Shown one piece after another: positions 25,868-34,125 of a stretch of 64,000 nucleotides of DNA. Below the pieces are notes generated by a model. The model saw nothing but the letters and a program-made list of their open reading frames with translations, made no database searches and was not told where the DNA came from. The stretch is from positions 32,645 through 96,644 of the forward strand of contig JACJZA010000014.1 in the NCBI GenBank assembly GCA_020635825.1, given 5' to 3'. This stretch comes from Flavobacteriales bacterium (lineage in GTDB: Bacteria > Bacteroidota > Bacteroidia > Flavobacteriales_E > Vicingaceae). The stretch's first letter is position 1. Each line of letters begins with the position of its first letter. Both the position numbers and the translations under genes were made by a program.

Positions 25868-27409
25868 TTATCCTGCCCAACCTTCTCTATCTAAACTTCT
25901 ATATTGAATGGCTTCAGCAACATGTTGTGTTTTTATATCTTTTGAATTTTCTAAATCAGCAATGGTTCTACTAACTTTTAAAATTCTATCGTATGCTCGA
26001 GCAGACAGACCTAATTTGTCCATAGCTTTTTTAAGTAAATCTTGAGCATCTTGATTAATCACACAAATTTCACGAAGTTGTTTTGCATTCATTTGTGCAT
26101 TGGAATGGATTCCTTTGCTTTTTATAAATCTTTTTTCTTGAACTTTTCTAGCTAAAATAACTCTATCTCTAATTTCACTACTTGATTCAGATGTTGTTTT
26201 AGTATTACTTAATTCTGAAAATGCAACAGGAGTTACTTCTACATGCAAATCAATTCTATCGAGAAGCGGTCCCGAAATTTTACTTAAATATTTTTGTACC
26301 ACACCAGGAGAACAAACACAAACTTTCTCAGGGTGATTGTAATAACCGCATGGACAAGGATTCATTGATGCAACTAACATAAAACTAGCAGGATATTCCA
26401 CTGTAAACTTAGCTCTTGAAATAGATACATTTCTATCCTCCAATGGTTGCCTCAACACCTCTAAAACTGTTCTTTTAAACTCGGGGAGTTCATCCAAAAA
26501 TAACACGCCATTATGTGCCAATGAAATTTCTCCGGGCTGAGGAAATCCACCCCCTCCAACTAAAGCAACATCAGATATAGTATGGTGAGGTGAACGAAAT
26601 GGACGAACACTTATTAATGAGGTTTCTTTGGCTAATTTTCCACCTACTGAATGGATTTTAGTAGTTTCTAAAGCTTCATTCAATGACAATGGGGGTAAAA
26701 TAGTAGGCAAGCGTTTTGCCAACATAGTTTTCCCTGCACCTGGAGGACCAATTAAAATAACATTATGACCTCCAGCAGCTGCAATTTCTAAAGCTCTTTT
26801 AATGTTTTCTTGACCTTTAACATCAGCAAAATCAAAATCTACATTATTTAAATTCTCATAAAATTCTTTCCGAGTATCAATTTCTGTTTTTTTCAATTCA
26901 TTATCACCATTAAAAAAGTCAATTGCCTCTTTAATATTATCAATTCCATAAACATTTATATCATTAACTATTGCAGCTTCTCTCGCATTTTCTTTAGGTA
27001 AAATAAACCCTTTAAAGCCTTCTTTTCTGGCCTGAATTGCAATTGGTAAAGCTCCTTTTATTGGCTGTAATCCTCCATCCAAAGACAATTCTCCCATGAT
27101 GATATATTCTCCAATTTTATCCTCATTAATTTGACCAGATGCAGCTAATATCCCAATTGCAATCGTTAAATCATATGCGGATCCCTCTTTACGAATATCA
27201 GCAGGGGCCATGTTCACCACAGTCTTTTTACCGGGCATTTTGTACCCAACATTTTTAAGTGCAGCTTCTATACGTTGTTGGCTTTCTTTTACTGCATTGT
27301 CAGGCAACCCTACCATGAAGAATTTCATCCCTCTATCAACATTAACTTCAACAGTAATGGTAATAGCATCAACACCTACAACAGCACTTCCATAGGTTTT
27401 AACTAACAT
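25868..27409 (-). CDS. comM: YifB/ComM family Mg-chelatase-like AAA+ ATPase
   Basis: A 513-aa AAA+ helicase of the YifB/ComM family; ComM promotes branch migration during natural transformation. The N-terminal Lon-like ChlI domain (MLVKTYGSAVVGVDA ... GLPDNAVKESQQRI) is followed by the Mg-chelatase ATPase core with Walker A GPPGAGKT, Walker B VLFLDELPEF, sensor SMNPCPCGYYNHP, and a C-terminal domain (GLSARAYDRILKVSRTIADL). Its ATG directly abuts the TAG stop of the MORN-repeat gene, so it is translated from the gmhA transcript. The family is well conserved; the role in transformation here is inferred. Confidence 0.93.
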   Translation of the reverse strand: MLVKTYGSAVVGVDAITITVEVNVDRGMKFFMVGLPDNAVKESQQRIEAALKNVGYKMPGKKTVVNMAPADIRKEGSAYDLTIAIGILAASGQINEDKIGEYIIMGELSLDGGLQPIKGALPIAIQARKEGFKGFILPKENAREAAIVNDINVYGIDNIKEAIDFFNGDNELKKTEIDTRKEFYENLNNVDFDFADVKGQENIKRALEIAAAGGHNVILIGPPGAGKTMLAKRLPTILPPLSLNEALETTKIHSVGGKLAKETSLISVRPFRSPHHTISDVALVGGGGFPQPGEISLAHNGVLFLDELPEFKRTVLEVLRQPLEDRNVSISRAKFTVEYPASFMLVASMNPCPCGYYNHPEKVCVCSPGVVQKYLSKISGPLLDRIDLHVEVTPVAFSELSNTKTTSESSSEIRDRVILARKVQEKRFIKSKGIHSNAQMNAKQLREICVINQDAQDLLKKAMDKLGLSARAYDRILKVSRTIADLENSKDIKTQHVAEAIQYRSLDREGWAG

Positions 27410-29437
27410 CTAAAAACTTTTAAACGTATTCAACATTTCTTTTAAATCCCAAAATTCACCTTTAAACACTTCTTTACCTTCTTCATTCCAAACCTGTATA
27501 CTTCCTTTACTATTTGGGTTAAGTAAAAATTTTGCTTTTAAATTTTTATTTTTGTAATAAAATTTCCACTCCCCTATCTCCTCTCCATTTTTTAACTCTC
27601 CAACTTTTTCCAAATTTCCGTTTTCAAAATAAAACATCCACTTACCATCTCCTTTCCCTAATAAATATTTTCCATTAGAATAAATATTTCCATTTTCATA
27701 CCACGTATTCCACTCTCCAATTTGATAACCCTCTGAATAACTTCCTTCTTGTTTCTTCACTCCATTATCATACCACTCTTGATATAAACCATTATAATAA
27801 TTAGAGTTATAATTCACTTTTATTTTTTTATTTCCACTTTCATAAAACGATTCATATTTCCCATTCACTAATCCATTATAATACTCAACTTGATATTCTA
27901 ATTGACCATTATCAAAATACCCCTTACATAACCCATTTTTTTTATTATTAATCATTTGACCTTCAGATTGTATATTGCCATTTTCAAAATAGCTCACCCA
28001 TTCACCATCGATAGAATCTAACTTGTAAGTTAGAACATAGGATAACTCTCCATTTTGATGCCACAATTTCCATTTATCATTTTTAAACCCATCAACATAA
28101 AATCCTTCAGATTTTAAATTACCGTTTTCATACCAATCCTTGTATACTCCGTGAAGAAGATCATTTTTATATATATATTCTGCTAAAAGCTGCCCATTCG
28201 AATAATATTCTTTCCATTTTCCAGTTTTTTTATTTTTATCATAATTAATATTCATTTTTAATCCCCCATTTTCATACCAATATTTTTGTTCACCTACCTT
28301 CTCTCCATTAATATAATTAATTTCTGAACTAATTTGACCATTTGGGAACCATTCTTTAAATACTCCATCAATTAATCCGTCTTTATAATTCACTTTTATT
28401 TCTGTCTTCCCTGATGGAAAAAACTGAGTAGTAATTCCATCTCTAAGTCCCCATTTGTATGGATGAACACCATTTAATTTCCCATTTTCAGAATAATAAT
28501 AAGCTGTATCGATATATCTACCTTTATCATAATTTAAAATCATTTCAATATTACCATTCTCATAAAAAAATTTCCACTGCTTATCTTCGAAATTATCATA
28601 ATAAAAACCCTGGCTTTCAATATTTCCATTTTCATACCAACTAATATAATTATTTTCCTTTACCCCATTTTTATAGAATACTTCCTCCATAGGTTTTCCA
28701 CTTTTAAAGTAACGTATCCATAACCCTTCTTTTTTGCCTTCTTTCATTTCTCCCTTGAGCTTCAATTCTCCATTACTATACCAATAATTCCAAATTCCTT
28801 CTTGTTTCCCCTCTATATAATTCCCTTCATGCATTTTCATCCCATTAGAATAATAATTTGTCCAAGTACCATCCCAAATACCATTTTTATAATTTCCTAC
28901 ATACTTTTTAGTTTTATTATGAAAATAATATATCCATTCACCTACTTTTTTTTCATTTAGATAATGACCCTCACATAGTAAATCACCATTTTCATAATAT
29001 CTTTCATACTTACCATCAACTATTTTCTCATTTGGATAGACCCAATACACTAATTCACCATCTTCATAATATTCATATGGTTCTGAAAAGTCAACAACCC
29101 CATTTATATAGTGACATTCAAATGTCTTAACCCCGTTAGAATCCCATGATATTGAAAGACCATTCAAGACCCCCATATTGTAATTTTCTTTAGAAAATAA
29201 CTGCTTATTGGAATGATATGAGCTCCAAGTACCATGTGGTTTACCCTTTTTATAAAACTCCTCATTTTCTAATATTCCTTCTTCGTTATTTCTTATTACT
29301 TTCCCATCAAACAGACCATCTTCATAATTAAAAACTGACTGAATATTACCATTATCCCAGTAATTAGTGATAGTTTGTGCATTTAGATTCTCAATAAAAA
29401 AAGAAAACAATAGAATACAAGCTATTTTTACTTTCAT
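27410..29437 (-). CDS. Secreted MORN/YwqK-repeat protein
   Basis: A 675-aa exported protein made almost wholly of ~23-residue YwqK/MORN_2-type repeats after a signal peptide (MKVKIACILLFSFFIENLNA). The core unit is Tyr-Tyr-x-Asn-Gly-x-Leu-x-x-Glu-Gly-x-Tyr with x-Gly-x-Trp, present about 27 times (WYENGNLKSEGFYVDGF, YYSNGQLLAEYIYKNDL and others). The repeats stack into an extended beta-sheet. The YwqK label antitoxin is historical; no toxin gene is adjacent. The ATG overlaps the TGA of gmhA by 4 bases and the stop abuts comM, so it is the middle gene of a coupled operon. The exact role is unknown. Confidence 0.88.
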   Translation of the reverse strand: MKVKIACILLFSFFIENLNAQTITNYWDNGNIQSVFNYEDGLFDGKVIRNNEEGILENEEFYKKGKPHGTWSSYHSNKQLFSKENYNMGVLNGLSISWDSNGVKTFECHYINGVVDFSEPYEYYEDGELVYWVYPNEKIVDGKYERYYENGDLLCEGHYLNEKKVGEWIYYFHNKTKKYVGNYKNGIWDGTWTNYYSNGMKMHEGNYIEGKQEGIWNYWYSNGELKLKGEMKEGKKEGLWIRYFKSGKPMEEVFYKNGVKENNYISWYENGNIESQGFYYDNFEDKQWKFFYENGNIEMILNYDKGRYIDTAYYYSENGKLNGVHPYKWGLRDGITTQFFPSGKTEIKVNYKDGLIDGVFKEWFPNGQISSEINYINGEKVGEQKYWYENGGLKMNINYDKNKKTGKWKEYYSNGQLLAEYIYKNDLLHGVYKDWYENGNLKSEGFYVDGFKNDKWKLWHQNGELSYVLTYKLDSIDGEWVSYFENGNIQSEGQMINNKKNGLCKGYFDNGQLEYQVEYYNGLVNGKYESFYESGNKKIKVNYNSNYYNGLYQEWYDNGVKKQEGSYSEGYQIGEWNTWYENGNIYSNGKYLLGKGDGKWMFYFENGNLEKVGELKNGEEIGEWKFYYKNKNLKAKFLLNPNSKGSIQVWNEEGKEVFKGEFWDLKEMLNTFKSF

Positions 29438-30006
29438 ATGCTTTCTTCAATAAAATGAATTAATGAGTGGATGATTTTAATGTGAATTTCTTGAGCTCTG
29501 TCGGCGTATTTTGAACGAGGCGCACGTATTTCCATATCAGATATTTGAGCTATCCTCCCTCCGTCTTTTCCTGTTAATGCAACTACTTTCATTTGCTTAT
29601 TTTTTGCTACTTCTATTGCTCTAATTACATTCTTAGAGTTTCCGCTAGTACTAATAGCTAATAAAATATCTCCTTTTTGTCCAATTGCATCTACATAACG
29701 TGAAAAAATTTCATCATAACCGTAATCGTTACCAACACATGATATGTGGGAGGCATCTGAAATAGAAAGAGCTGCAATGGGTTTTCTGTTTTCTCGAAAT
29801 CTACCCGAAAGTTCTTCAGCAAAGTGCATGGCATCACACATTGATCCTCCATTCCCACAGGAAATTATTTTATTCCCATTTTTGATAGCATCAACCATCA
29901 AGGTACCAGCATTAACAATTTTTTTTAGATTTTGCTCATCTTCTAAAAATTGGTCTAAAATTTGTTTGGCTTCTGTAAAATTGTTTTTTACTAAATTTAA
30001 ACTCAT
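29434..30006 (-). CDS. gmhA: Sedoheptulose-7-phosphate isomerase
   Basis: First step of ADP-heptose synthesis for the LPS inner core: sedoheptulose 7-phosphate to D-glycero-manno-heptose 7-phosphate. 190 aa, one SIS domain, full family length. Strong match to E. coli GmhA: SCGNGGSMCDAMHFAEELSG, SHISCVGNDYGYDEIFSRYV, LAISTSGNSKNVIRAIEVAK, VALTGKDGG and the zinc/active-site block YADRAQEIHIKIIHSLIHFI. First gene of the gmhA - MORN - comM operon, with 4-base overlap to the next gene. The other heptose genes are not in the window. Confidence 0.95.
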   Translation of the reverse strand: MSLNLVKNNFTEAKQILDQFLEDEQNLKKIVNAGTLMVDAIKNGNKIISCGNGGSMCDAMHFAEELSGRFRENRKPIAALSISDASHISCVGNDYGYDEIFSRYVDAIGQKGDILLAISTSGNSKNVIRAIEVAKNKQMKVVALTGKDGGRIAQISDMEIRAPRSKYADRAQEIHIKIIHSLIHFIEESI

Positions 30007-30048
30007 TATTTTAGATTAATTGGTGAATAAAATACAAAAAATATTTAC

Positions 30049-30056
30049 CAAATTTA
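30049..30056 (-). promoter_or_regulatory. -7 promoter element for the gmhA operon
   Basis: TAAATTTG on minus, a perfect TAnnTTTG match, 43 bases before the gmhA ATG. Confidence 0.55.
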
Positions 30057-30108
30057 GATAATAAATAAAGTATTTCTATTTTTATAAACACTTTTAAGAC
30101 GATTTGCT

Positions 30109-30555
30109 ATGAAGAAGATATTACTCAGTTTATTTACTGTTGCCATTTTAAGTGGTGTGAATGCTCAAACAGAAGATGAAAATCAAGTAACATGTTACCA
30201 AAAATATGCAGAAGCATTTGAAAAAAGAGGTGCTTACGATGTGGAAGATGGAACTTACAACGACGTTATTATTACGTTTAGAAAAGGAAGTATGGCTGAT
30301 TGCTTTTACGGAAAAGTAAATGTTAAAAACGGAAACATTGTTACTTCTGAAATTTATCTAAAATTCGAAGATGATTCATATGAAAAAGTAGAAAGAAAAT
30401 TCCGTTATCCTAATCAAATTATTAGTGTTATTAATGGAATGAGTCAAACAATTGTAACTGTAGATGACGAATTGATTGATGTGCTTTTCCCTAAAAAGAT
30501 TAAACCAAAAAAGAAATCATACATCAAAGCTGCTGACCCCACTTTTGATTTATAA
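30109..30555 (+). CDS. Small secreted hypothetical protein
   Basis: A 148-aa exported protein with a signal peptide MKKILLSLFTVAILSGVNA cut before Gln. The mature part contains two cysteines (TCYQKYAEAFEKRGAYDV and MADCFYGKV), a likely disulfide pair, and beta-rich segments ending in a lysine-rich tail (KKIKPKKKSYIK). I do not recognise the family, although the ADCFYGKV region looks conserved enough to be a real domain. Monocistronic, diverging from gmhA and sharing a bidirectional terminator with kbl. Confidence 0.75.
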   Translation: MKKILLSLFTVAILSGVNAQTEDENQVTCYQKYAEAFEKRGAYDVEDGTYNDVIITFRKGSMADCFYGKVNVKNGNIVTSEIYLKFEDDSYEKVERKFRYPNQIISVINGMSQTIVTVDDELIDVLFPKKIKPKKKSYIKAADPTFDL

Positions 30556-30564
30556 GATATTTAC

Positions 30565-30599
30565 AAAAAAGAGGGGAAGTTAAACTTCCCCTCTTTTTT
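30565..30599. terminator. Bidirectional terminator
   Basis: A 16-base perfect stem, AAAAAAGAGGGGAAGT (30565-30580) / ACTTCCCCTCTTTTTT (30584-30599), with a 3-base loop, between convergent genes. It overlaps the last codon of kbl. Confidence 0.9.
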
Positions 30600-31788
30600 A
30601 ATTTATTACTCCTAATTCTTTTCCAATTTTTTCAAATGCTGCTAAAGCTTTGTCTAAGTGTTCTTTATTATGGGCAGCGGAAATTTGCACTCTAATTCTA
30701 GCTAATTCTTTAGGAACAACCGGGTAAAAGAATCCTATCGCATAAACACCTTCTTTTAATAGCATGTCAGCAAATTTTTGAGCTAATTTAGCATCATAAA
30801 GCATAACCGGAACAATTGCAGAATCTCCATCTCTAATCTCAAGTCCTATTTTTTTAATCCCTTCTTTAAAATAATTAATATTCCATTCCAATTTATCTCT
30901 CAACTCTGTTGTGCTACTTAATAAATCGAAAACTTCAATAGCTGCACCAACAATTACTGGCGACAAAGAATTAGAGAACAAATAAGGACGAGAACGTTGA
31001 CGTAACATATCAATTATTTCTTTTTTCCCTGAAGTAAAACCACCCATAGCACCACCTAATGCTTTTCCAAGGGTAGAAGTAATAATATCTACTCTATCCA
31101 TTACTCCACAATGTTCGTGAGTACCTCTACCGGTTTTTCCAATAAACCCTGTAGCATGAGAATCATCAACCATTACCAAAGCATCATATTTCTCTGCTAA
31201 ATCGCAAATTTTATCCAACTTTGCTACATATCCATCCATACTGAAAACACCATCGGTAACTATTATTCTATTTCGTTGAGCTTGCGCTTTTTTCAGCTGT
31301 TCTTCTAAATCTGCCATGTCGCTATTTTTATAACGATAACGATGAGCTTTACACAAACGAACACCATCTATAATAGAAGCATGATTCAATTCGTCAGAAA
31401 TAATAGCATCATCTGCCCCAAACAATGGCTCAAACACTCCTCCATTAGCATCAAAAGCAGCAGCATAAAGTATGGTATCTTCCATTCCTAAAAATTCTGA
31501 AATCTTTTTTTCAAGCGTTTTATGAATATCCTGAGTTCCACATATAAACCTAACTGATGACATTCCATAACCATGTGTATCCAAAGCTTTTTTTGCACCT
31601 TCAATTACTTTTGGGTGAGATGATAATCCTAAATAATTATTTGCACACATAATAATTACATCTTCCCCTGTACTGACCTTAACTTCAGCCCCCATAGGAG
31701 TCGTAATTATTCTTTCTTTTTTATATAAACCAGCCTCTTCAATGGCTTTTAATTCATCTTGTAAATCTTTTTGAAGTTTTCCGTACAT
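30598..31788 (-). CDS. kbl: Glycine C-acetyltransferase (2-amino-3-ketobutyrate CoA ligase)
   Basis: PLP enzyme of threonine catabolism: 2-amino-3-ketobutyrate plus CoA to glycine plus acetyl-CoA. 396 aa, the expected length. Marks include CANNYLGLSSHPKVIEGAKK, DDSHATGFIGKTGRGTHEHC and the PLP-lysine segment STLGKALGGAMGGF. Alpha-oxoamine synthases are alike, so serine palmitoyltransferase or KBL-like variants are alternatives, but the overall match to KBL is strong. Threonine dehydrogenase is not adjacent. Confidence 0.93.
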   Translation of the reverse strand: MYGKLQKDLQDELKAIEEAGLYKKERIITTPMGAEVKVSTGEDVIIMCANNYLGLSSHPKVIEGAKKALDTHGYGMSSVRFICGTQDIHKTLEKKISEFLGMEDTILYAAAFDANGGVFEPLFGADDAIISDELNHASIIDGVRLCKAHRYRYKNSDMADLEEQLKKAQAQRNRIIVTDGVFSMDGYVAKLDKICDLAEKYDALVMVDDSHATGFIGKTGRGTHEHCGVMDRVDIITSTLGKALGGAMGGFTSGKKEIIDMLRQRSRPYLFSNSLSPVIVGAAIEVFDLLSSTTELRDKLEWNINYFKEGIKKIGLEIRDGDSAIVPVMLYDAKLAQKFADMLLKEGVYAIGFFYPVVPKELARIRVQISAAHNKEHLDKALAAFEKIGKELGVIN

Positions 31789-31957
31789 AGTTTGATGTTT
31801 TTAAGAATAACGAAGTTAGCACTATCTCAAAATTTAAAAAAGAAATTGACTTAAATAATATGATACTTATCGATAATAAATGTTAATAAATCTAAAAATA
31901 AATTTTTGATTCTTTTCTTTTCCTATATTGTATAGCCCAAAAATATCATACTAATAT

Positions 31958-32410
31958 ATGATTGAACTTTTTTATACTTTTTTACTCAGCATTTCTCCTC
32001 TTGGTGAAGCCAGAGTTGGAATTCCTTATGGTGCATTAAGCGGAATACCTGTTGGCTATGCATTTTTAATTGGCTGGATTGCCAACTTGTTCGTATTTCC
32101 TCTTTTTTATAAAAGTATTGATTGGTCTAATAAATCTTTATGGAAAAGAAGATGGTATAAAAAAGGGGCCGTTTATCTATCAAAAAGAGCAAAAAATAAA
32201 ACTCAAAATACCATAAGCAAATATGGGCAATGGGGATTAATGGTTTTTGTAATGATTCCCTTACCGGTAACAGGAGCTTATATTGGAACCTTAGCTGCAT
32301 ATATTCTAAGAATGGATTATAAAAAATCATTCATTGCCGTAAATACAGGCGTTACAATTTCTTGTATTATTCTTGCAACAGGAATGTTCTTAGGGATAAA
32401 ATCATTTTAA
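31958..32410 (+). CDS. COG2426 small multidrug export-like membrane protein
   Basis: A 150-aa integral membrane protein of the PF06695 family. The diagnostic SPLGEARVGIPYGALSGIP at the N-terminus and MIPLPVTGAYIGTLAAYILR are both present, with about four helices. Despite the family name, transport substrates are not established. It has a strong terminator immediately downstream and no close neighbours on the same strand. Confidence 0.85.
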   Translation: MIELFYTFLLSISPLGEARVGIPYGALSGIPVGYAFLIGWIANLFVFPLFYKSIDWSNKSLWKRRWYKKGAVYLSKRAKNKTQNTISKYGQWGLMVFVMIPLPVTGAYIGTLAAYILRMDYKKSFIAVNTGVTISCIILATGMFLGIKSF

Positions 32411-32411
32411 C

Positions 32412-32439
32412 AAAAAAGCCCCCGAATTTCGGGGGCTTT
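32412..32439. terminator. Bidirectional terminator
   Basis: Stem AAAGCCCCCGAA / TTCGGGGGCTTT (32415-32439) with an A-run on the left. It serves the membrane-protein gene on plus and gdhA on minus. Confidence 0.85.
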
Positions 32440-32456
32440 CCATATATCTTGAGGAA

Positions 32457-33797
32457 TTACACTAATCCTTGATCAAGCATAGAATCAGCTACTTTAACAA
32501 ATCCTGCAATGTTTGCGCCTTTAACATAATCAGTATAACCATTTTCTCTACCATACTTAACACAAGCTTCGTGGATAGAAACCATGATACCATGTAATTT
32601 TTGATCTACTTCTTCAGCAGTCCATGAAAGTCTTAATGAATTTTGAGACATTTCTAAACCTGAAGTAGCAACACCACCAGCATTTGATGCTTTACCTGGA
32701 GAGAATAATATTTTAGCTTCTTGGAAAGCTTCAATGGCGTCAGGAGTAGAAGGCATATTTGCTCCTTCTGCTACACAGATACATCCATTAGCTAATAACA
32801 TTTTAGCTTCATCGCCATTTAATTCATTTTGAGTAGCACAAGGTAGAGCAATATCACATTTCACTTCCCATGGTCTTTTACCTTCAACAAATTCAAAACC
32901 ATCAAACTTATCTGCTATTTCTTTTACTCTTCCTCTTCTTACATTTTTCAAATCCATTAAGAAATCTAAATGTTCAGAATGGAATCCATTTGGAGCATAA
33001 ACATATCCTGATGAATCTGAAACAGTTACAACCTTGCCTCCTAAATGAATTACTTTTTCTAAAGCAAATTGAGCAACATTACCAGAACCAGAAATAGCTA
33101 CTGTTTTACCATGAAAACTATCTCCTTTTGTTTTTAACATTTCTTCAGCAAAATATACGGTACCATATCCAGTAGCTTCAGGTCTGATTAAAGAACCACC
33201 CCAGTTACGACCTTTACCAGTTAATACTCCGGTAAACTCATTTCTTAATCTTTTATATTGACCAAACATGTAACCGATTTCTCTTCCACCAACACCTATA
33301 TCTCCAGCAGGAACATCTGTATCTGGGCCAATGTGTCTTTGTAATTCAGTCATAAATGATTGACAAAATTTCATTACTTCGTTATCTGATTTCCCTTTAG
33401 GATCAAAATCAGAACCTCCTTTACCACCACCCATTGGAAGAGTAGTTAAAGAGTTTTTGAAAACTTGCTCAAACCCTAAGAATTTTAAGATTGATAAGTT
33501 TACTGATGGGTGAAATCTTAATCCACCTTTGTATGGACCAATAGCAGAGTTAAACTCAACTCTATATCCTTTATTAATTTGAATATCACCATTATCATCT
33601 AACCAAGGAACTCTGAACATAATAACTCTTTCAGGCTCCACCATTCTTTCCAAAATCTTTGCTTTTTTATATTTTGGATTTGCTTCAATTACAGGAATAA
33701 CTGCTTCTGCAACTTCCTGAACTGCTTGTAAAAATTCAGGCTCATGACTATGCTTCTCTTGCATTTTTGCCATAAAATCTTGAACTGCTTGACTCAT
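32457..33797 (-). CDS. gdhA: NADP-type glutamate dehydrogenase
   Basis: Reductive amination of 2-oxoglutarate to glutamate; ammonium assimilation in the cytoplasm. 446 aa, the hexameric bacterial class. Marks: KGYRVEFNSAIGPYKGGLRF, catalytic-lysine region LPMGGGKGGSDFDPKGKSD, PAGDIGVGGREIGYMFG and the dinucleotide fold VAISGSGNVAQFALEKV followed by VVTVSDSSG. Cofactor preference (NADPH) is inferred from the class. Single gene with promoter at 33835. Confidence 0.95.
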   Translation of the reverse strand: MSQAVQDFMAKMQEKHSHEPEFLQAVQEVAEAVIPVIEANPKYKKAKILERMVEPERVIMFRVPWLDDNGDIQINKGYRVEFNSAIGPYKGGLRFHPSVNLSILKFLGFEQVFKNSLTTLPMGGGKGGSDFDPKGKSDNEVMKFCQSFMTELQRHIGPDTDVPAGDIGVGGREIGYMFGQYKRLRNEFTGVLTGKGRNWGGSLIRPEATGYGTVYFAEEMLKTKGDSFHGKTVAISGSGNVAQFALEKVIHLGGKVVTVSDSSGYVYAPNGFHSEHLDFLMDLKNVRRGRVKEIADKFDGFEFVEGKRPWEVKCDIALPCATQNELNGDEAKMLLANGCICVAEGANMPSTPDAIEAFQEAKILFSPGKASNAGGVATSGLEMSQNSLRLSWTAEEVDQKLHGIMVSIHEACVKYGRENGYTDYVKGANIAGFVKVADSMLDQGLV

Positions 33798-33834
33798 TAG
33801 ATATGAAATTTAGTAAGTAATAAAAATAACGAAG

Positions 33835-33842
33835 CAAATGTA
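33835..33842 (-). promoter_or_regulatory. -7 promoter element for gdhA
   Basis: TACATTTG on minus, a perfect TAnnTTTG match, 38 bases before the ATG. Confidence 0.6.
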
Positions 33843-33949
33843 TATAAATTTAATATTAATGAGTGGTTTTTAGCTGAATTTTATACTGCATTCAACATCA
33901 ATATTTTGGGGCGTTTTTCTAATCTTCATGTTTTTATTTGAAGACTTAA

Positions 33950-33982
33950 TTTGTTTTTATAATTTTTTTTGTACTAAATTTG
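33950..33982 (+). promoter_or_regulatory. trp operon promoter
   Basis: -7 element TAAATTTG at 33975-33982 (perfect TAnnTTTG) with TTTG at 33950-33953, a 21-base gap, in the range of Bacteroidota -33/-7 spacing. The predicted start of transcription falls only a few bases before the leader-peptide ATG at 33992. Confidence 0.7.
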
Positions 33983-33991
33983 TCATTCGAA

Positions 33992-34054
33992 ATGAAAATG
34001 ACAAAAAATACAAATTGGTGGTGGTTCCGTTTTAACTCAGTAAACGTGAACTAA
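33992..34054 (+). CDS. trpL: trp operon leader peptide
   Basis: A 20-codon ORF (MKMTKNTN, then WWW, then FRFNSVNVN, stop TAA at 34052). Three consecutive TGG codons occupy 34016-34024. It lies between the promoter and a Rho-independent terminator placed directly before trpE, the classic layout of a ribosome-mediated attenuator. A random 20-codon ORF with three adjacent Trp codons at this place is very unlikely. Confidence 0.92.
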   Translation: MKMTKNTNWWWFRFNSVNVN

Positions 34055-34098
34055 AACCCTATTTATATAAAATTTAGAAAAGGCTTAACAATCACGTT
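34043..34098 (+). promoter_or_regulatory. Candidate antiterminator pairing of the trp attenuator
   Basis: AACGTGA (34043-34049) is complementary to TCACGTT (34092-34098), the loop and first bases of the terminator 3' arm. A ribosome stalled on the Trp codons (34016-34024) would leave 34043-34049 free to pair and block the terminator. A ribosome that reaches the stop at 34052 would cover it and let the terminator form. This is inference from complementarity. Confidence 0.6.
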
Positions 34099-34110
34099 AA
34101 GCCTTTTTTT
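34078..34110 (+). terminator. trp attenuator terminator
   Basis: Perfect stem AAAAGGCTTAAC (34078-34089) / GTTAAGCCTTTT (34096-34107), 6-base loop, run of seven T ending at 34110, immediately before the first ATG of trpE. It must be regulated, because all trp genes lie downstream. Confidence 0.92.
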
Positions 34111-34125
34111 ATGAAAAAAATTAAA

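Noticed and set aside
27410..29437. Reading the YwqK/MORN protein as an antitoxin of a toxin-antitoxin pair
   Set aside because: No toxin gene is adjacent, the protein has a signal peptide, and the label is a database tradition.
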